This document shows, one piece after another, positions 1 through 10,195 of a stretch of DNA of 24,747 nucleotides; the stretch's first letter is position 1; every line of letters starts with the position of its first letter. Source of the DNA: Buchnera aphidicola (Melaphis rhois). Its GTDB lineage: Bacteria > Pseudomonadota > Gammaproteobacteria > Enterobacterales > Enterobacteriaceae. A program made the position numbers and the translations under genes. The notes below the pieces were generated by a model that saw only the letters and a list, made by a program, of their open reading frames with translations, did no database searches and had not been told where the DNA came from. The DNA is taken from NCBI RefSeq assembly GCF_005080745.1, contig NZ_CP033004.1:259815-284561 (forward strand). The letters are read 5' to 3'.

Positions 1-46
1 TAATAGATGTATATAAATAAATTTTATTACAGTTATGATAAATGTA

Positions 47-1759
47 TTAACTTTTTAAAGTTATTTTGCTTATAATTAGTTGAATTATTTTGTTTCGATT
101 AATAATATTTTTAGTATTATCATGTCTGTCGTGATACTCTATTTCATTGTTTTTTATTAATTTATCACTGATTATAATACTTAAAGGTATTCCTATTAGT
201 TCTATTTCTGAGAACATTACTCCAGGACATTCATGTCTATCATCTAATATTACTTTAACCTTATTTTTTTTTAAATGGTAATAAAAAAAGTGTGATTCAT
301 TTTGCACTGTTTTAGATTTGTGGAAATTGATAGGAATGATGGCTACTTGGAAGGGAGCAATAGACATAGGCCAAACAATTCCTTTCGAATCATTGTGTTG
401 TTCAATAATAGCAGCTATTGTTCTTGTAATACCGATTCCGTAACATCCCATTTTTAAAAATTTTTTGCAACCAGTTTTATCTTGTATTTGAGCTTTTATT
501 ATTCGAGAATATTTTTCTCCTAACTGAAAGATGTGACCTATTTCAATGCTTCTTTTGATTATTAACCTGCTTTTCCCGTCAGGACTAATATCTCCTTCCA
601 TGACATTTCTAATATCAAAACTTTTTGGAATAGAAAGATCTTCTCCCCAATTAATATTATTAAAATATTTTCCTGTAATATTAGAACCGATAGTAAAATT
701 TTTAAGAGTTATTACTGAGAAATCAGCTATAATTGGTACATTTAAACCAATTGGTCCTACAAATTCTAATGTAGTACCAGTTATGTTTAATACTTCTTTA
801 TTAGAAGCTAATGCAATAGGAGAAGAAATAATATCTATTTCTGATACTTTTTTCTCATTAATAGTATGATCTCCTCGAATTAATATTGCTATGAAATTAT
901 TTTTATTATTTTTTTTTAACTTTATTAGAATAGTTTTAATTCTATTTTTTTTAGATGAATAGCATTTATGTGAAAAATGAAGAGAAGGTTTTAAAGTTTT
1001 TATTTCTTGTATAATATTGTTTTTATATATTTCAGATTTTCTTTTAAAGGTAGCTACTTGTATATTAGCCGCGTAGTTAGATTTATTTGATAATACGATT
1101 GTGTCTTCTCCATAACTACTTAATGCCTGAAATTCATGTGATTTTGTTCCCCCCATAGAATTGGAATCAGCTTCGACAATATGAAACTTTAGTTTCATTT
1201 TTTTAAATATATTTTTGTATGCGTTGTGCATCAAATTGTAGGTTGTTTTTAATGATAATAAATCTATATGAAAAGAGTATGCATCTTTCATAATGAATTC
1301 TCTAGATCTTACCACTCCGCAACGAGGTCGAATTTCATCACGAAACTTAGTTTGGATTTGATATAATATTAATGGTAGTTGTTTATATGATTTTAATTCA
1401 TTGTGAATTAGATTAGTTATCATTTCTTCATGAGTAGGTCCTAGTATAAACTTGTTGTTTTTGCGATCTAATATTGAAAATAGTTCACGTCCATATGCAT
1501 TTTTTCTATTACTTAAATTCCATAGTGATTCAGGTTGTAATATTGGCATTTTAATTTCTAATGCATTTAGTTTATTTATTTCTTTTCTTATTATTTTGTT
1601 TACGTTTTTTAATATGCGTAATCCTGTAGGTAGCCAAGTGTATATACCTGAAGCATTTTGTCTGATGATTCCAGCTCGCAACATAAGTTTATGACTAATA
1701 CTATCTGTATTATTAGGGTTATTTTTTAGCGTTAAAAATAAATATTGTGTAGCTCGCAT
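47..1759 (-). CDS. proS: Prolyl-tRNA synthetase (class II, bacterial type)
   Basis: Cytoplasmic enzyme that charges tRNA-Pro with proline using ATP. The 570-residue product is almost the length of E. coli ProS (572), so the editing (INS) domain between class II motifs 2 and 3 appears retained. Visible landmarks are the motif 2 block around RSREFIMKDAYSFH (near residue 150), the motif 3 block GCYGIGITR (near residue 440), and a C-terminal anticodon-binding domain with the family block PGVMF followed by ELIGIP. The start ATG at 1759 gives the expected N-terminus (MRATQYLF), preceded by only a weak GAGAG-like ribosome site. The gene is divergent from flhB across a 247-bp gap and its stop lies 46 bp from the window edge. 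Several homopolymers interrupt the coding sequence without breaking the frame, including a T9 run near 264. Identification is secure. Confidence 0.97.
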   Translation of the reverse strand: MRATQYLFLTLKNNPNNTDSISHKLMLRAGIIRQNASGIYTWLPTGLRILKNVNKIIRKEINKLNALEIKMPILQPESLWNLSNRKNAYGRELFSILDRKNNKFILGPTHEEMITNLIHNELKSYKQLPLILYQIQTKFRDEIRPRCGVVRSREFIMKDAYSFHIDLLSLKTTYNLMHNAYKNIFKKMKLKFHIVEADSNSMGGTKSHEFQALSSYGEDTIVLSNKSNYAANIQVATFKRKSEIYKNNIIQEIKTLKPSLHFSHKCYSSKKNRIKTILIKLKKNNKNNFIAILIRGDHTINEKKVSEIDIISSPIALASNKEVLNITGTTLEFVGPIGLNVPIIADFSVITLKNFTIGSNITGKYFNNINWGEDLSIPKSFDIRNVMEGDISPDGKSRLIIKRSIEIGHIFQLGEKYSRIIKAQIQDKTGCKKFLKMGCYGIGITRTIAAIIEQHNDSKGIVWPMSIAPFQVAIIPINFHKSKTVQNESHFFYYHLKKNKVKVILDDRHECPGVMFSEIELIGIPLSIIISDKLIKNNEIEYHDRHDNTKNIINRNKIIQLIISKITLKS

Positions 1760-1883
1760 ATATTTTAGCTCTCAAATAGAAATAACATTTATAGTTAATT
1801 TATATATTCTTATGAAATATATAGTATATGATTTTTAAAATTTTTAATGTTAATTGTTAATATATTTATTAAAGGTATAAATC

Positions 1884-1912
1884 TTGACAAGTCATATATT
1901 TATGTATTTATT
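1884..1912 (+). promoter_or_regulatory. Candidate sigma-70 promoter for flhBA
   Basis: A consensus -35 box TTGACA lies at 1884-1889. Seventeen bases later is TTTATT (1907-1912), matching four of six bases of TATAAT. It is the best match I see in the 247-bp divergent gap between proS and flhB and lies about 95 bp upstream of the flhB start. I see no flagellar-type (FlhDC or sigma-28) sequence, so constitutive expression is a reasonable inference. The -10 box is weak and the region is AT-rich, so chance matches are possible. Confidence 0.45.
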
Positions 1913-2006
1913 ACTAGATATTTATTTTAATAAAAAAAGTTCATTTTATTTTCAGTAAGTATATATTATATGCAAACATATTATTAGATAATAAAAGGCA
2001 AATATT

Positions 2007-3155
2007 GTGCGTGATGATAATAATGAAGAAAAAACTGAAAGCCCCACACATCACCGGTTAGAACGAGCTAAAAAGGAAGGAAATAGCAGACATTCTCGTG
2101 AGTTGAATTCATTTTTAATTTTAATAAGTTTTTTGATAATTTTTTGGATTAATAAATACAATATAGTAATACTTTTTGAAAATATTGTGCGTTCTAGTTT
2201 CGTTTTTGACAACTCTGTTACTAAAGACGGGCATGTATTTGGTTCTAATTCAGTATTATTTTTGAAAGCTCATGTTATTAGTATATTAAAAATTATTTTT
2301 TTTCCTATATTTTTAACTATATTATTATCAATAATTTTTAGTAATTCTAATTTTCATATTAAATCATTAAAATTTAGTTTTAGCAAATTAAATCCTATAA
2401 GTGGACTAAAGAGATTGTTTTCAATCCAAATTATTGTGGAATTATTTAAATCTATATTAAAGATATTATTGGTTAGTTATGTTGTGTATTTTTATGTATC
2501 TCATTTTTTTTTAAGATCTTTAAATTTTACGTCAAAAAGTGTATTGTTGTCATTAAAGTATAGTTTTTCTATCATTTTTTCATGTATTTTAACTATTTTA
2601 ATTATGATCATTCCAATTGTTGTTTTCGACATATTTTGGGAAAAATATGCTTATTACAAAAAGCTACGTATGACTCGGAAAGAGATACTTGATGAATTTA
2701 AAAAAACAGAAGGAAATCCTCAAATTAGATCACGTATTCGTCAAACTATGAGGGCATCAATGCGTCGTCGTATTATGTTATCTAGTATATCAAAATCTGA
2801 CGTAATTGTTGTGAATGCTACACATTATGCTATTGCTCTTCAATATAACGAAAATAGTATGATTGCACCAAAAGTATTGGCTAAGGGATCTGGTGAGTTA
2901 GCATTAAAAATTCGAGAAATAGGAGATAAATATTCTATTCCAGTTCTTTTTTCATTATCATTAGCTCGTGTTTTATATCATTATACGGATATCGGTCAGT
3001 ACATACCTAGTACGTTATATGCAGCTGTTGCAGAAGTATTAACTTGGGTATGGAAAGTTCGAGATTGGAAGAAAAAAGGTGGAACTTTTCCTAATCAACC
3101 TCATAACTTTTTTATTCCTTTAGAATTACGTACTTTAAAAAAGGATAAAAATTAA
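2007..3155 (+). CDS. flhB: Flagellar type III export switch protein FlhB
   Basis: Inner-membrane component of the flagellar type III export gate, which switches substrate class after self-cleavage of its cytoplasmic domain. The product is 382 residues, the same as E. coli FlhB. The N-terminus carries the family pattern KTESPT..RLE, four hydrophobic membrane segments follow (roughly residues 30-210), then a basic linker and the cytoplasmic domain ending with the conserved AAVAEVLTWVW block. The cleavage motif, normally N-P-T-H, reads N270-A271-T272-H273 here (codons AAT GCT ACA CAT, 2814-2825). The start is GTG at 2007 with an AAAAGG ribosome site eight bases upstream. It overlaps flhA by one base (TAATG), implying translational coupling. 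Aphid symbionts keep basal-body export genes without motility, so a role as a protein exporter is likely. The start codon is well supported by alignment. Confidence 0.96.
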   Translation: MRDDNNEEKTESPTHHRLERAKKEGNSRHSRELNSFLILISFLIIFWINKYNIVILFENIVRSSFVFDNSVTKDGHVFGSNSVLFLKAHVISILKIIFFPIFLTILLSIIFSNSNFHIKSLKFSFSKLNPISGLKRLFSIQIIVELFKSILKILLVSYVVYFYVSHFFLRSLNFTSKSVLLSLKYSFSIIFSCILTILIMIIPIVVFDIFWEKYAYYKKLRMTRKEILDEFKKTEGNPQIRSRIRQTMRASMRRRIMLSSISKSDVIVVNATHYAIALQYNENSMIAPKVLAKGSGELALKIREIGDKYSIPVLFSLSLARVLYHYTDIGQYIPSTLYAAVAEVLTWVWKVRDWKKKGGTFPNQPHNFFIPLELRTLKKDKN

Positions 3156-5239
3156 TGACTAGTGTGTTATCAAATATATTAAAACAATTGAAATTAATTC
3201 AATGGCAAATATTATCTGGTCCTTTGTTAATTTTGATTATTTTATCAATGATGGTTTTGCCCTTGGCTCCATTTATTTTGGATATATTTTTCACATTTAA
3301 TATAGCTTTATCTATTGTAATATTATTAGTATCAATGTTTACTATTCATACATTAGAATTTACTGCATTTCCTATAATCTTATTATTCTCTACACTGTTA
3401 CGTTTGGCATTAAATATTGCATCTACAAGAATTATTTTATTATATGGACATATAGGGTCTCATTCTGCTGGTAATGTTATTCAAGCATTTGGTCATTTTT
3501 TAGTTGGTGGAAATTTTGCAATAGGTATTATTGTATTTATTATTTTAGTTATTATAAATTTTATGGTAATTACTAAAGGAGCAGGGCGTATTGCAGAAGT
3601 AGGAGCTAGGTTTATATTAGATGGTATGCCAGGAAAGCAAATGGCAATTGATGCTGATTTAAACGCAGGTTTAATTAGAGAAGAACAAGCTAAAAAGAGA
3701 AGGCTAGAAATAACACAAGAAGCTGATTTTTATGGTTCTATGGACGGAGCAAGTAAATTTGTTAGAGGTGACGCTATAGCTGGGATATTAATAATGGGGA
3801 TTAATATTGTTGGTGGATTAATTGTTGGTGTATTGCAACATGGTATGTTGTTCACGAAAGCAGTAGAAGTATATACTATATTAACCATAGGAGATGGTTT
3901 AGTAGCTCAAATTCCTGCTTTAGTGATTTCTACAGCTTCTGGAGTTATCGTTACTCGTGTAAGTACAGATCAGAACGTTAGTGAACAGATGATTAGTCAA
4001 TTGTTTTATAATCCTAAAGTTGTATTATTAAGTGGAGTTGTTCTAGGAATTTTTGGATTAGTTCCTGGCATGCCTAATATTATTTTTTTATTTTTTACTA
4101 GTTTGCTATTTTTATTATCGTGGTTGTTATACAATAATCCTGACAAATTTATATTATTATCATCTAAGACAAGCAAACCAGAGTTTTCTAATACTCAAGA
4201 TGCTACTTGGAATGATGTACAACTAGAAGATTCTATAGGTATCGAATTAGGAAGTAAACTCGTTCCGATGGTGAAAGAAAATGAAGGAGAAGATAATTTA
4301 TTATATAAAATCCGAAATGTTCGTAAACAATGTGCTAAAGAAATTGGGTTTTTACCCCCATTAATTCATATTAGAAATAATATTTATTTATTTCATGATT
4401 CTTATCGAATTTTGATTAAAGGCATTGAAATAGGTAAAGGAATAGTTAAATGTAATCAATTTTTAGCTATTGATCCAGAGAATAAGTTAGATTCGTTATC
4501 TACACAAGAGACAACTGATCCTACTTTTAATTTTCGGGCATTTTGGATTGAAAAACATTTAGTAAATCAAGCAAGACTCAAAGGGTATAACATTGTTAAA
4601 GATAGTACTGTGATCTCTACACATTTGAATAAAATTATTTTAGACAATACTAGTAAATTATTTGGAAGACAAGAAGCTCAACAATTATTGGATTATGTTG
4701 GCAGATATTTTCCAAAATTAGTCGAAGATTTAATTCCCAACATAATTAGTTTAACAACGTTTCATAAAGTTATAAAAAATTTATTAGCTGAACATGTACC
4801 CATTCGTGATATGCAAACTATTTTAGAAACATTAATAATTAATTCTGCTTCTTATCAAAATAACGAATCGATGTTAACGAGTGTAGTAAGAATTGCATTA
4901 CAAAAATTGATTGTCCAAAAAGTTTTTAAAAATAATGAGTTTAAAGTTATAGGATTAGGTATTAAATTAGAAAATATATTGTTGCAAACTTTTCAAAGTG
5001 AACATAATAATGGTATATTAGAACCGAAGTTATATAATTATTTTTTAAAGGAATTAAAAAAAGCTATTGACAACCAAATTTTACTTAATAATCCAATAGT
5101 ACTTTTGGTAAATCACAAATTACGAATGCATTTGTCACAAATACTATTGAAAATATTTCCTAATTTAATTATTTTATCTAATTTGGAATTAGAAGAAAAT
5201 CATGAAAAAATATATTTTACGAGTACTGTAGCATCTTAA
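3155..5239 (+). CDS. flhA: Flagellar type III export gate protein FlhA
   Basis: Large inner-membrane export-gate subunit that forms the cytoplasmic ring receiving flagellar substrates. The product has 694 residues (E. coli 692). The first ~330 residues contain hydrophobic segments, and the FHIPEP family signature is clear near residues 150-175 (LDGMPGKQMAIDADLNAG). The cytoplasmic domain follows from about residue 350, with the conserved stretch ending GRQEAQQLLDYV. The ATG at 3155 overlaps the flhB stop by one base. The downstream neighbour of E. coli flhA, flhE, is absent: 200 bp of AT-rich DNA separate flhA from convergent argS, the convergent neighbour of flhE in E. coli. No key residue looks damaged. 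Confidence 0.97.
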   Translation: MTSVLSNILKQLKLIQWQILSGPLLILIILSMMVLPLAPFILDIFFTFNIALSIVILLVSMFTIHTLEFTAFPIILLFSTLLRLALNIASTRIILLYGHIGSHSAGNVIQAFGHFLVGGNFAIGIIVFIILVIINFMVITKGAGRIAEVGARFILDGMPGKQMAIDADLNAGLIREEQAKKRRLEITQEADFYGSMDGASKFVRGDAIAGILIMGINIVGGLIVGVLQHGMLFTKAVEVYTILTIGDGLVAQIPALVISTASGVIVTRVSTDQNVSEQMISQLFYNPKVVLLSGVVLGIFGLVPGMPNIIFLFFTSLLFLLSWLLYNNPDKFILLSSKTSKPEFSNTQDATWNDVQLEDSIGIELGSKLVPMVKENEGEDNLLYKIRNVRKQCAKEIGFLPPLIHIRNNIYLFHDSYRILIKGIEIGKGIVKCNQFLAIDPENKLDSLSTQETTDPTFNFRAFWIEKHLVNQARLKGYNIVKDSTVISTHLNKIILDNTSKLFGRQEAQQLLDYVGRYFPKLVEDLIPNIISLTTFHKVIKNLLAEHVPIRDMQTILETLIINSASYQNNESMLTSVVRIALQKLIVQKVFKNNEFKVIGLGIKLENILLQTFQSEHNNGILEPKLYNYFLKELKKAIDNQILLNNPIVLLVNHKLRMHLSQILLKIFPNLIILSNLELEENHEKIYFTSTVAS

Positions 5240-5386
5240 CAAAAACATAATTATTGTTCTATTCTATGCTTAATATATGAAATATTAGTAACTATTTATA
5301 TATTTAGAGTGGTACATATTTGGATCATGTATCACTTATTAGTTTGTAATAAATGGTTAATTATTTAAAATATTAACTCTGTCATT

Positions 5387-5414
5387 AAGTATTAAAATGA
5401 CAAAAGTAATACTT
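5387..5414. repeat. Small inverted repeat between flhA and argS
   Basis: AAGTATTA (5387-5394) is the exact complement of TAATACTT (5407-5414) with a 12-base loop. It sits in the 200-bp convergent gap after flhA and before the argS stop and might act as a weak terminator, but it has a single G-C pair and no clear T-run follows. In DNA this AT-rich, chance is a serious alternative. Confidence 0.25.
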
Positions 5415-5439
5415 TGATGTTAGATTTTATATTGTTTAT

Positions 5440-7167
5440 TTACATATAATTAATTGTTGAAATTCCGAGAATGTTTAAACCGAGTTTTAACGTTCTAGCA
5501 GTTAGAAATGCTAAATTTAGTCTACTGAATCGCATTTCGATATTTTTAGATAGCAAAATAGAACATGTTTCGTAAAAATGAGAGAAGATTGTTGAGAGTT
5601 CATATAGATAAGTACATAATATATTAGGCATGCCTTTATTAGCTGTTTCTATAATTATTTCTTCGAATTGTAATAATTTTAATCCTAGTTTTTTCTCACA
5701 TAATTCTATAAGTTTAATTTTTCCTTCTAAGTGTAACATTGAAATTTTTAGCTTTTTAAATATTGATAGTATTCTAGTATATGCGTATTGTATGTATGGT
5801 GCTGTATTTCCATTAAATGACAAAATGTTATTCCAATTAAAAACATAATTATTTGATCTATTTTTAGATAAATCGAAATATTTTATTGCACCTATTCCTA
5901 TTTTCCTAGATAAAAAGTCTATTTTTTTTTTAGAAAGTGTTGGATTTTTTTGTTTTGCAATGATTTTAGCGCGTTGTATAGCTTCATCGAGCAAAGAAGA
6001 CAATTTGATAGAATTTCCTGATCTAGTTTTGAAAGGATGATTATTTTCGGAAAGTATCATTCCGAACATATGATGTTCTATTTGTACATGATTGGGAATA
6101 TAATTAGCTAGTCTACCTATTTCTACTATTTGCATTAAATATTGGTGTTGACGAGTATCAGTGTAGTATAAAATTTTATCAGCATGTAAAACATCATATC
6201 GGTATTTTAAGCATGCTAAATCAATGGTTGCATATAGGAACGTACCATTTTGTTTTTGAATAATAATTCCCATAGGTTGTCCATATCTGTTTTTAAATTT
6301 TTTTAAAAATATCATTATTGCGCCATGATGTTCTACTGCTATATTTTTGGTTTTTAAATCATTAACGATATTTGGGAGCATATTCTTATAAAAACTTTCT
6401 CCTACAATATGTTCATTAGTTAAAGTAACATTTAATTTTTTGTATATTTTTTCGTTTTTTTTAATAGTAGTATCGACAATTTTTTTCCAAATATTTATAT
6501 AATGTTTATCGCCAGATTGCAATTTTAAAATATTTTCTTTTGTTTTATTAAAAAATGTTTCATTTGTTTCATATTCTATTTTTGATTTTTGATAAATTTT
6601 ATTAAAATTTGTATTTTCAGTTATTCTATTTATTTTTTTATTTTCCTTTAAGTAAGTTATAATCATACCAAATTGTGTTCCCCAATCTCCAATATGATTT
6701 ATTCTTATAACGTTATGTCCAAGAAATTCCATGATTCTAGCTGTAGCATCTCCTATAATTGTTGAACGTAAATGCCCTACATGCATCTCTTTTGCCATAT
6801 TTGGAGATGAATAATCTATAACAATGTTTTGTGGTTCAACAAGTTTAACATTTAATCGTATTGACTTCATTTTTTTTTCTAATTTTTTTTCTATCCATTT
6901 TTCATTTAAAAAAATGTTAATAAATCCAGGTTTAGACACTTGAATTGTGTGATACATTTTGTATATTTGAATTTCAGATACAATATTACAGGCGAGCTTA
7001 TAGGGATCTTGATTTATTTTTTTTGCTATTTTAATTATCCCGTTAATTTGATAGTGCCATGGTTTTTTTTGATAGGTATTACTAATTAGAAGATTGTTAT
7101 TATTTTCGATTCCGTTTCTTGTTAAAGATTGTACTATATGTTGTTTCAATTTTAATTTTATGTTCAT
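5440..7167 (-). CDS. argS: Arginyl-tRNA synthetase (class I)
   Basis: Charges tRNA-Arg with arginine in the cytoplasm. The product is 575 residues (E. coli 577). The N-terminal ~110 residues match the ArgS-specific tRNA-recognition domain. The class I HIGH-type motif is HVGHLRSTIIGD (near residue 130), the KMSK-loop equivalent is in the block around FKTRSGNSIKLSSLLDEA (near residue 385), and the C-terminal anticodon-binding domain ends with TARTLKLGLNILGI. An A10 tract lies in frame in the gene (T10 at 5922-5931 on the plus strand) and encodes a lysine run; it is as long as the tract that breaks lepB. The ribosome site is weak. The gene is divergent from rrs and convergent with flhA. Confidence 0.97.
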   Translation of the reverse strand: MNIKLKLKQHIVQSLTRNGIENNNNLLISNTYQKKPWHYQINGIIKIAKKINQDPYKLACNIVSEIQIYKMYHTIQVSKPGFINIFLNEKWIEKKLEKKMKSIRLNVKLVEPQNIVIDYSSPNMAKEMHVGHLRSTIIGDATARIMEFLGHNVIRINHIGDWGTQFGMIITYLKENKKINRITENTNFNKIYQKSKIEYETNETFFNKTKENILKLQSGDKHYINIWKKIVDTTIKKNEKIYKKLNVTLTNEHIVGESFYKNMLPNIVNDLKTKNIAVEHHGAIMIFLKKFKNRYGQPMGIIIQKQNGTFLYATIDLACLKYRYDVLHADKILYYTDTRQHQYLMQIVEIGRLANYIPNHVQIEHHMFGMILSENNHPFKTRSGNSIKLSSLLDEAIQRAKIIAKQKNPTLSKKKIDFLSRKIGIGAIKYFDLSKNRSNNYVFNWNNILSFNGNTAPYIQYAYTRILSIFKKLKISMLHLEGKIKLIELCEKKLGLKLLQFEEIIIETANKGMPNILCTYLYELSTIFSHFYETCSILLSKNIEMRFSRLNLAFLTARTLKLGLNILGISTINYM

Positions 7168-7392
7168 ACTTATTTTTAATCTAAATGTTTAATGTATAGA
7201 TAATTATTAAAATTAATATATTATTATAGCAATTAAATGTGTTTATTTTAACATATCATAGATAGGTTTATTTTAAAATTGATAATTGAAACAATGTATT
7301 TTTTTTGGTTTTTATGCGTGTTTCCGGATATACAAAATCAACTTTAATCTATAAATTGCATACATAAATATAAAAATTTGTATTTAAAATTG

Positions 7393-7418
7393 TTGACAAA
7401 GGTAATAAAAAATGTAAT
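7393..7418 (+). promoter_or_regulatory. Candidate promoter of the 16S rRNA operon
   Basis: The 360-bp gap between argS and the 16S gene holds the rRNA leader. A perfect -35 box TTGACA is at 7393-7398. The best -10 match is TGTAAT at 7413-7418 (five of six), which leaves a spacer of only 14 bases; pairing the same -10 with TTGTTG at 7390-7395 gives 17. Either arrangement would start transcription near 7425, just upstream of boxA. I see no second tandem promoter and no obvious FIS sites. Bases 7168-7390 hold nothing else I recognise, though the argS promoter must lie there. Confidence 0.5.
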
Positions 7419-7440
7419 TATGTAAAAAGTTCAGAAGTAA

Positions 7441-7450
7441 TGCTCTTTAA
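7441..7450 (+). promoter_or_regulatory. boxA antitermination element of the rRNA leader
   Basis: TGCTCTTTAA matches the boxA core of E. coli rRNA leaders, where NusB/NusE bind nascent RNA and the antitermination complex forms. The following bases, up to GTGTGGGCAC, also resemble the E. coli leader closely, so the position relative to 16S is right. Its retention with no 23S gene downstream is notable. Confidence 0.75.
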
Positions 7451-7456
7451 AAAAAT

Positions 7457-7481
7457 ATCAGAAAATCTGTGTGGGCACACC
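7457..7481 (+). other. 5' strand of the pre-16S processing stem
   Basis: This leader segment (ATCAGAAAATC...GGCACACC) is almost exactly complementary to 9110-9135 downstream of 16S. Allowing one mismatch, one G-U pair and one bulged base, the pairing runs for about 25 bases. It corresponds to the E. coli stem that loops out 16S and is cut by RNase III. Confidence 0.85.
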
Positions 7482-7527
7482 AAAATTTATGAATAAATTA
7501 TTTAATATTTTTTTATAAAAGAGTTTT

Positions 7528-9088
<1,561 letters not shown>

Positions 9089-9109
9089 AAAAATAATTCT
9101 TAAATTTTA

Positions 9110-9135
9110 GGTTGTGTCCACACAAATTTTCTGAT
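9110..9135 (+). other. 3' strand of the pre-16S processing stem
   Basis: The segment beginning GGTTGTGTCCACACA and ending TTCTGAT pairs with the leader at 7457-7481. The two arms enclose the mature 16S and define the precursor that RNase III (rnc at 15881-16561 in this window) is expected to cut. Confidence 0.85.
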
Positions 9136-9153
9136 TTATTTTTTTTAACAAGC

Positions 9154-9230
9154 AGGCTTGTAGCTCAGCTGGTTAGAGCACACCCCTGATAAGGGTGAGG
9201 TCGGTGGTTCAAACCCACTCAGGCCTACCA
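9154..9230 (+). tRNA. ileT: tRNA-Ile (anticodon GAU)
   Basis: A 77-base cloverleaf: acceptor AGGCTTG pairs with CAGGCCT (counting G-U pairs), anticodon GAT is at 9188-9190 in the loop CTGATAA between CACCC and GGGTG, and the T arm is GGTGG-TTCAAAC-CCACT. The CCA end is encoded (9228-9230). It lies in the 16S-23S spacer position as in E. coli operons with ileV/alaV. The symbol for the ribosomal-spacer tRNA-Ile is by analogy. Confidence 0.97.
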
Positions 9231-9271
9231 TATTTAAAATGGAATTTTTAGACTTATTTGTTTTAACTCAT

Positions 9272-9344
9272 GGGGCTGTAGCTCAGTTGGGAGAGCGCCT
9301 GCCTTGCACGCAGGAGGTCAGCGGTTCGATCCCGCTTAGCTCCA
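9272..9344 (+). tRNA. alaT: tRNA-Ala (anticodon UGC), CCA not encoded
   Basis: A 73-base cloverleaf: acceptor GGGGCTG pairs with TAGCTCC (two G-U pairs), anticodon TGC is at 9305-9307 between GCCTGC and the matching stem, and the T arm is GCGGTTCGATCCCGC. After discriminator A (9344) the DNA reads ATTTTA, so CCA must be added after transcription, unlike the neighbouring tRNA-Ile. The convergent gloB stop codon is only six bases away, and no terminator hairpin is visible. Confidence 0.96.
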
Positions 9345-9350
9345 ATTTTA

Positions 9351-10109
9351 TTATTTATATTTTTCTTTCATTTCTCTTAATTTTAACAAAATATTTAATT
9401 TAAACGCTAAATCTTTATGAATTTTTGTAAAAATTTTTACTTCCGATTTTCCTAAATTTAAAAATGGATTTATTTTTTTTTCTATTTTTAATATACTAGG
9501 TAATGAACATTTATTTTCTGAGAGTTTTTTTTTAACTTTTTCATAGATTCTAAATATTTCCTTATTTTTTAAAAAAATAGAAAGAGAAAACTTCAAATTA
9601 TTTAATGTATATTCATGTGCACAGTAAATTAAAGTATCTTCAGGTAAATTCATAATAGTGTTAAGTGATCGATACATTTTTAAAGCTAGTCCTTGTTCTA
9701 TTTTCCCACATCCACTTGAAAATAAAACATCTCCACAAAATAAGTGCGGTTTTGTATAGTAAGAAATATGCTCAGAAGTATGGCCAGGAGTGGATAGAAT
9801 TTTAAATTTATAGTTTAGAATATTAATATAATCATTATTTGTACATATTTTATTTATTTTAAAATTTTTGTTTTTTTTTGGTCCGTAAATAAACAAGTTA
9901 GGATAGATTTCCAATAATTTTTTAACTCCTCCAATGTGATCTTGATGATAGTGCGTAATTAAAATAGCTACAGGATATATGTTAAGTTTTTTGATGCTAT
10001 TTATAATTGAATCATAGTCTCCTGGATCAATAATAATACATAAATTATCGTCATTTATAATTATCCAAACATAGTTATCTTTTAATATTGGAATATATTC
10101 GATTCTCAT
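9351..10109 (-). CDS. gloB: Hydroxyacylglutathione hydrolase (glyoxalase II)
   Basis: Hydrolyses S-lactoylglutathione to D-lactate and glutathione, the second step of methylglyoxal detoxification. The 252-residue product (E. coli 251) is a metallo-beta-lactamase-fold enzyme. The binuclear metal motif T-H-Y-H-Q-D-H is at residues 52-58, followed by PGHTSEH, CGDVLF and CAHEYT, which supply the remaining metal ligands; all are intact. The start at 10109 has a GAAGAG ribosome site about ten bases upstream. In E. coli gloB lies beside rnhA and dnaQ, and the same orientation is kept here (yafS between gloB and rnhA is lost). The gene ends six bases from the tRNA-Ala end, so the two transcripts must converge or overlap. 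Confidence 0.96.
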   Translation of the reverse strand: MRIEYIPILKDNYVWIIINDDNLCIIIDPGDYDSIINSIKKLNIYPVAILITHYHQDHIGGVKKLLEIYPNLFIYGPKKNKNFKINKICTNNDYINILNYKFKILSTPGHTSEHISYYTKPHLFCGDVLFSSGCGKIEQGLALKMYRSLNTIMNLPEDTLIYCAHEYTLNNLKFSLSIFLKNKEIFRIYEKVKKKLSENKCSLPSILKIEKKINPFLNLGKSEVKIFTKIHKDLAFKLNILLKLREMKEKYK

Positions 10110-10195
10110 ATATTAATACTCTTCATGAAATAATGTGGTAAATATTTTATAAAAATAATTTTAAATTTAATTAAATAATATATATTTTATTCAAG

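Noticed and set aside
546..869. Plus-strand open frame opposite proS
   Set aside because: It is antisense to a well-conserved part of proS, has no ribosome site and resembles no family I know; it is a shadow frame. The same applies to 1452-1694, 5630-5848, 10332-10541, 15505-15711 and 18188-18409.
9345..9350. Possible terminator or start of 23S after tRNA-Ala
   Set aside because: Only six bases lie before the gloB stop codon; there is no hairpin and no 23S-like sequence.
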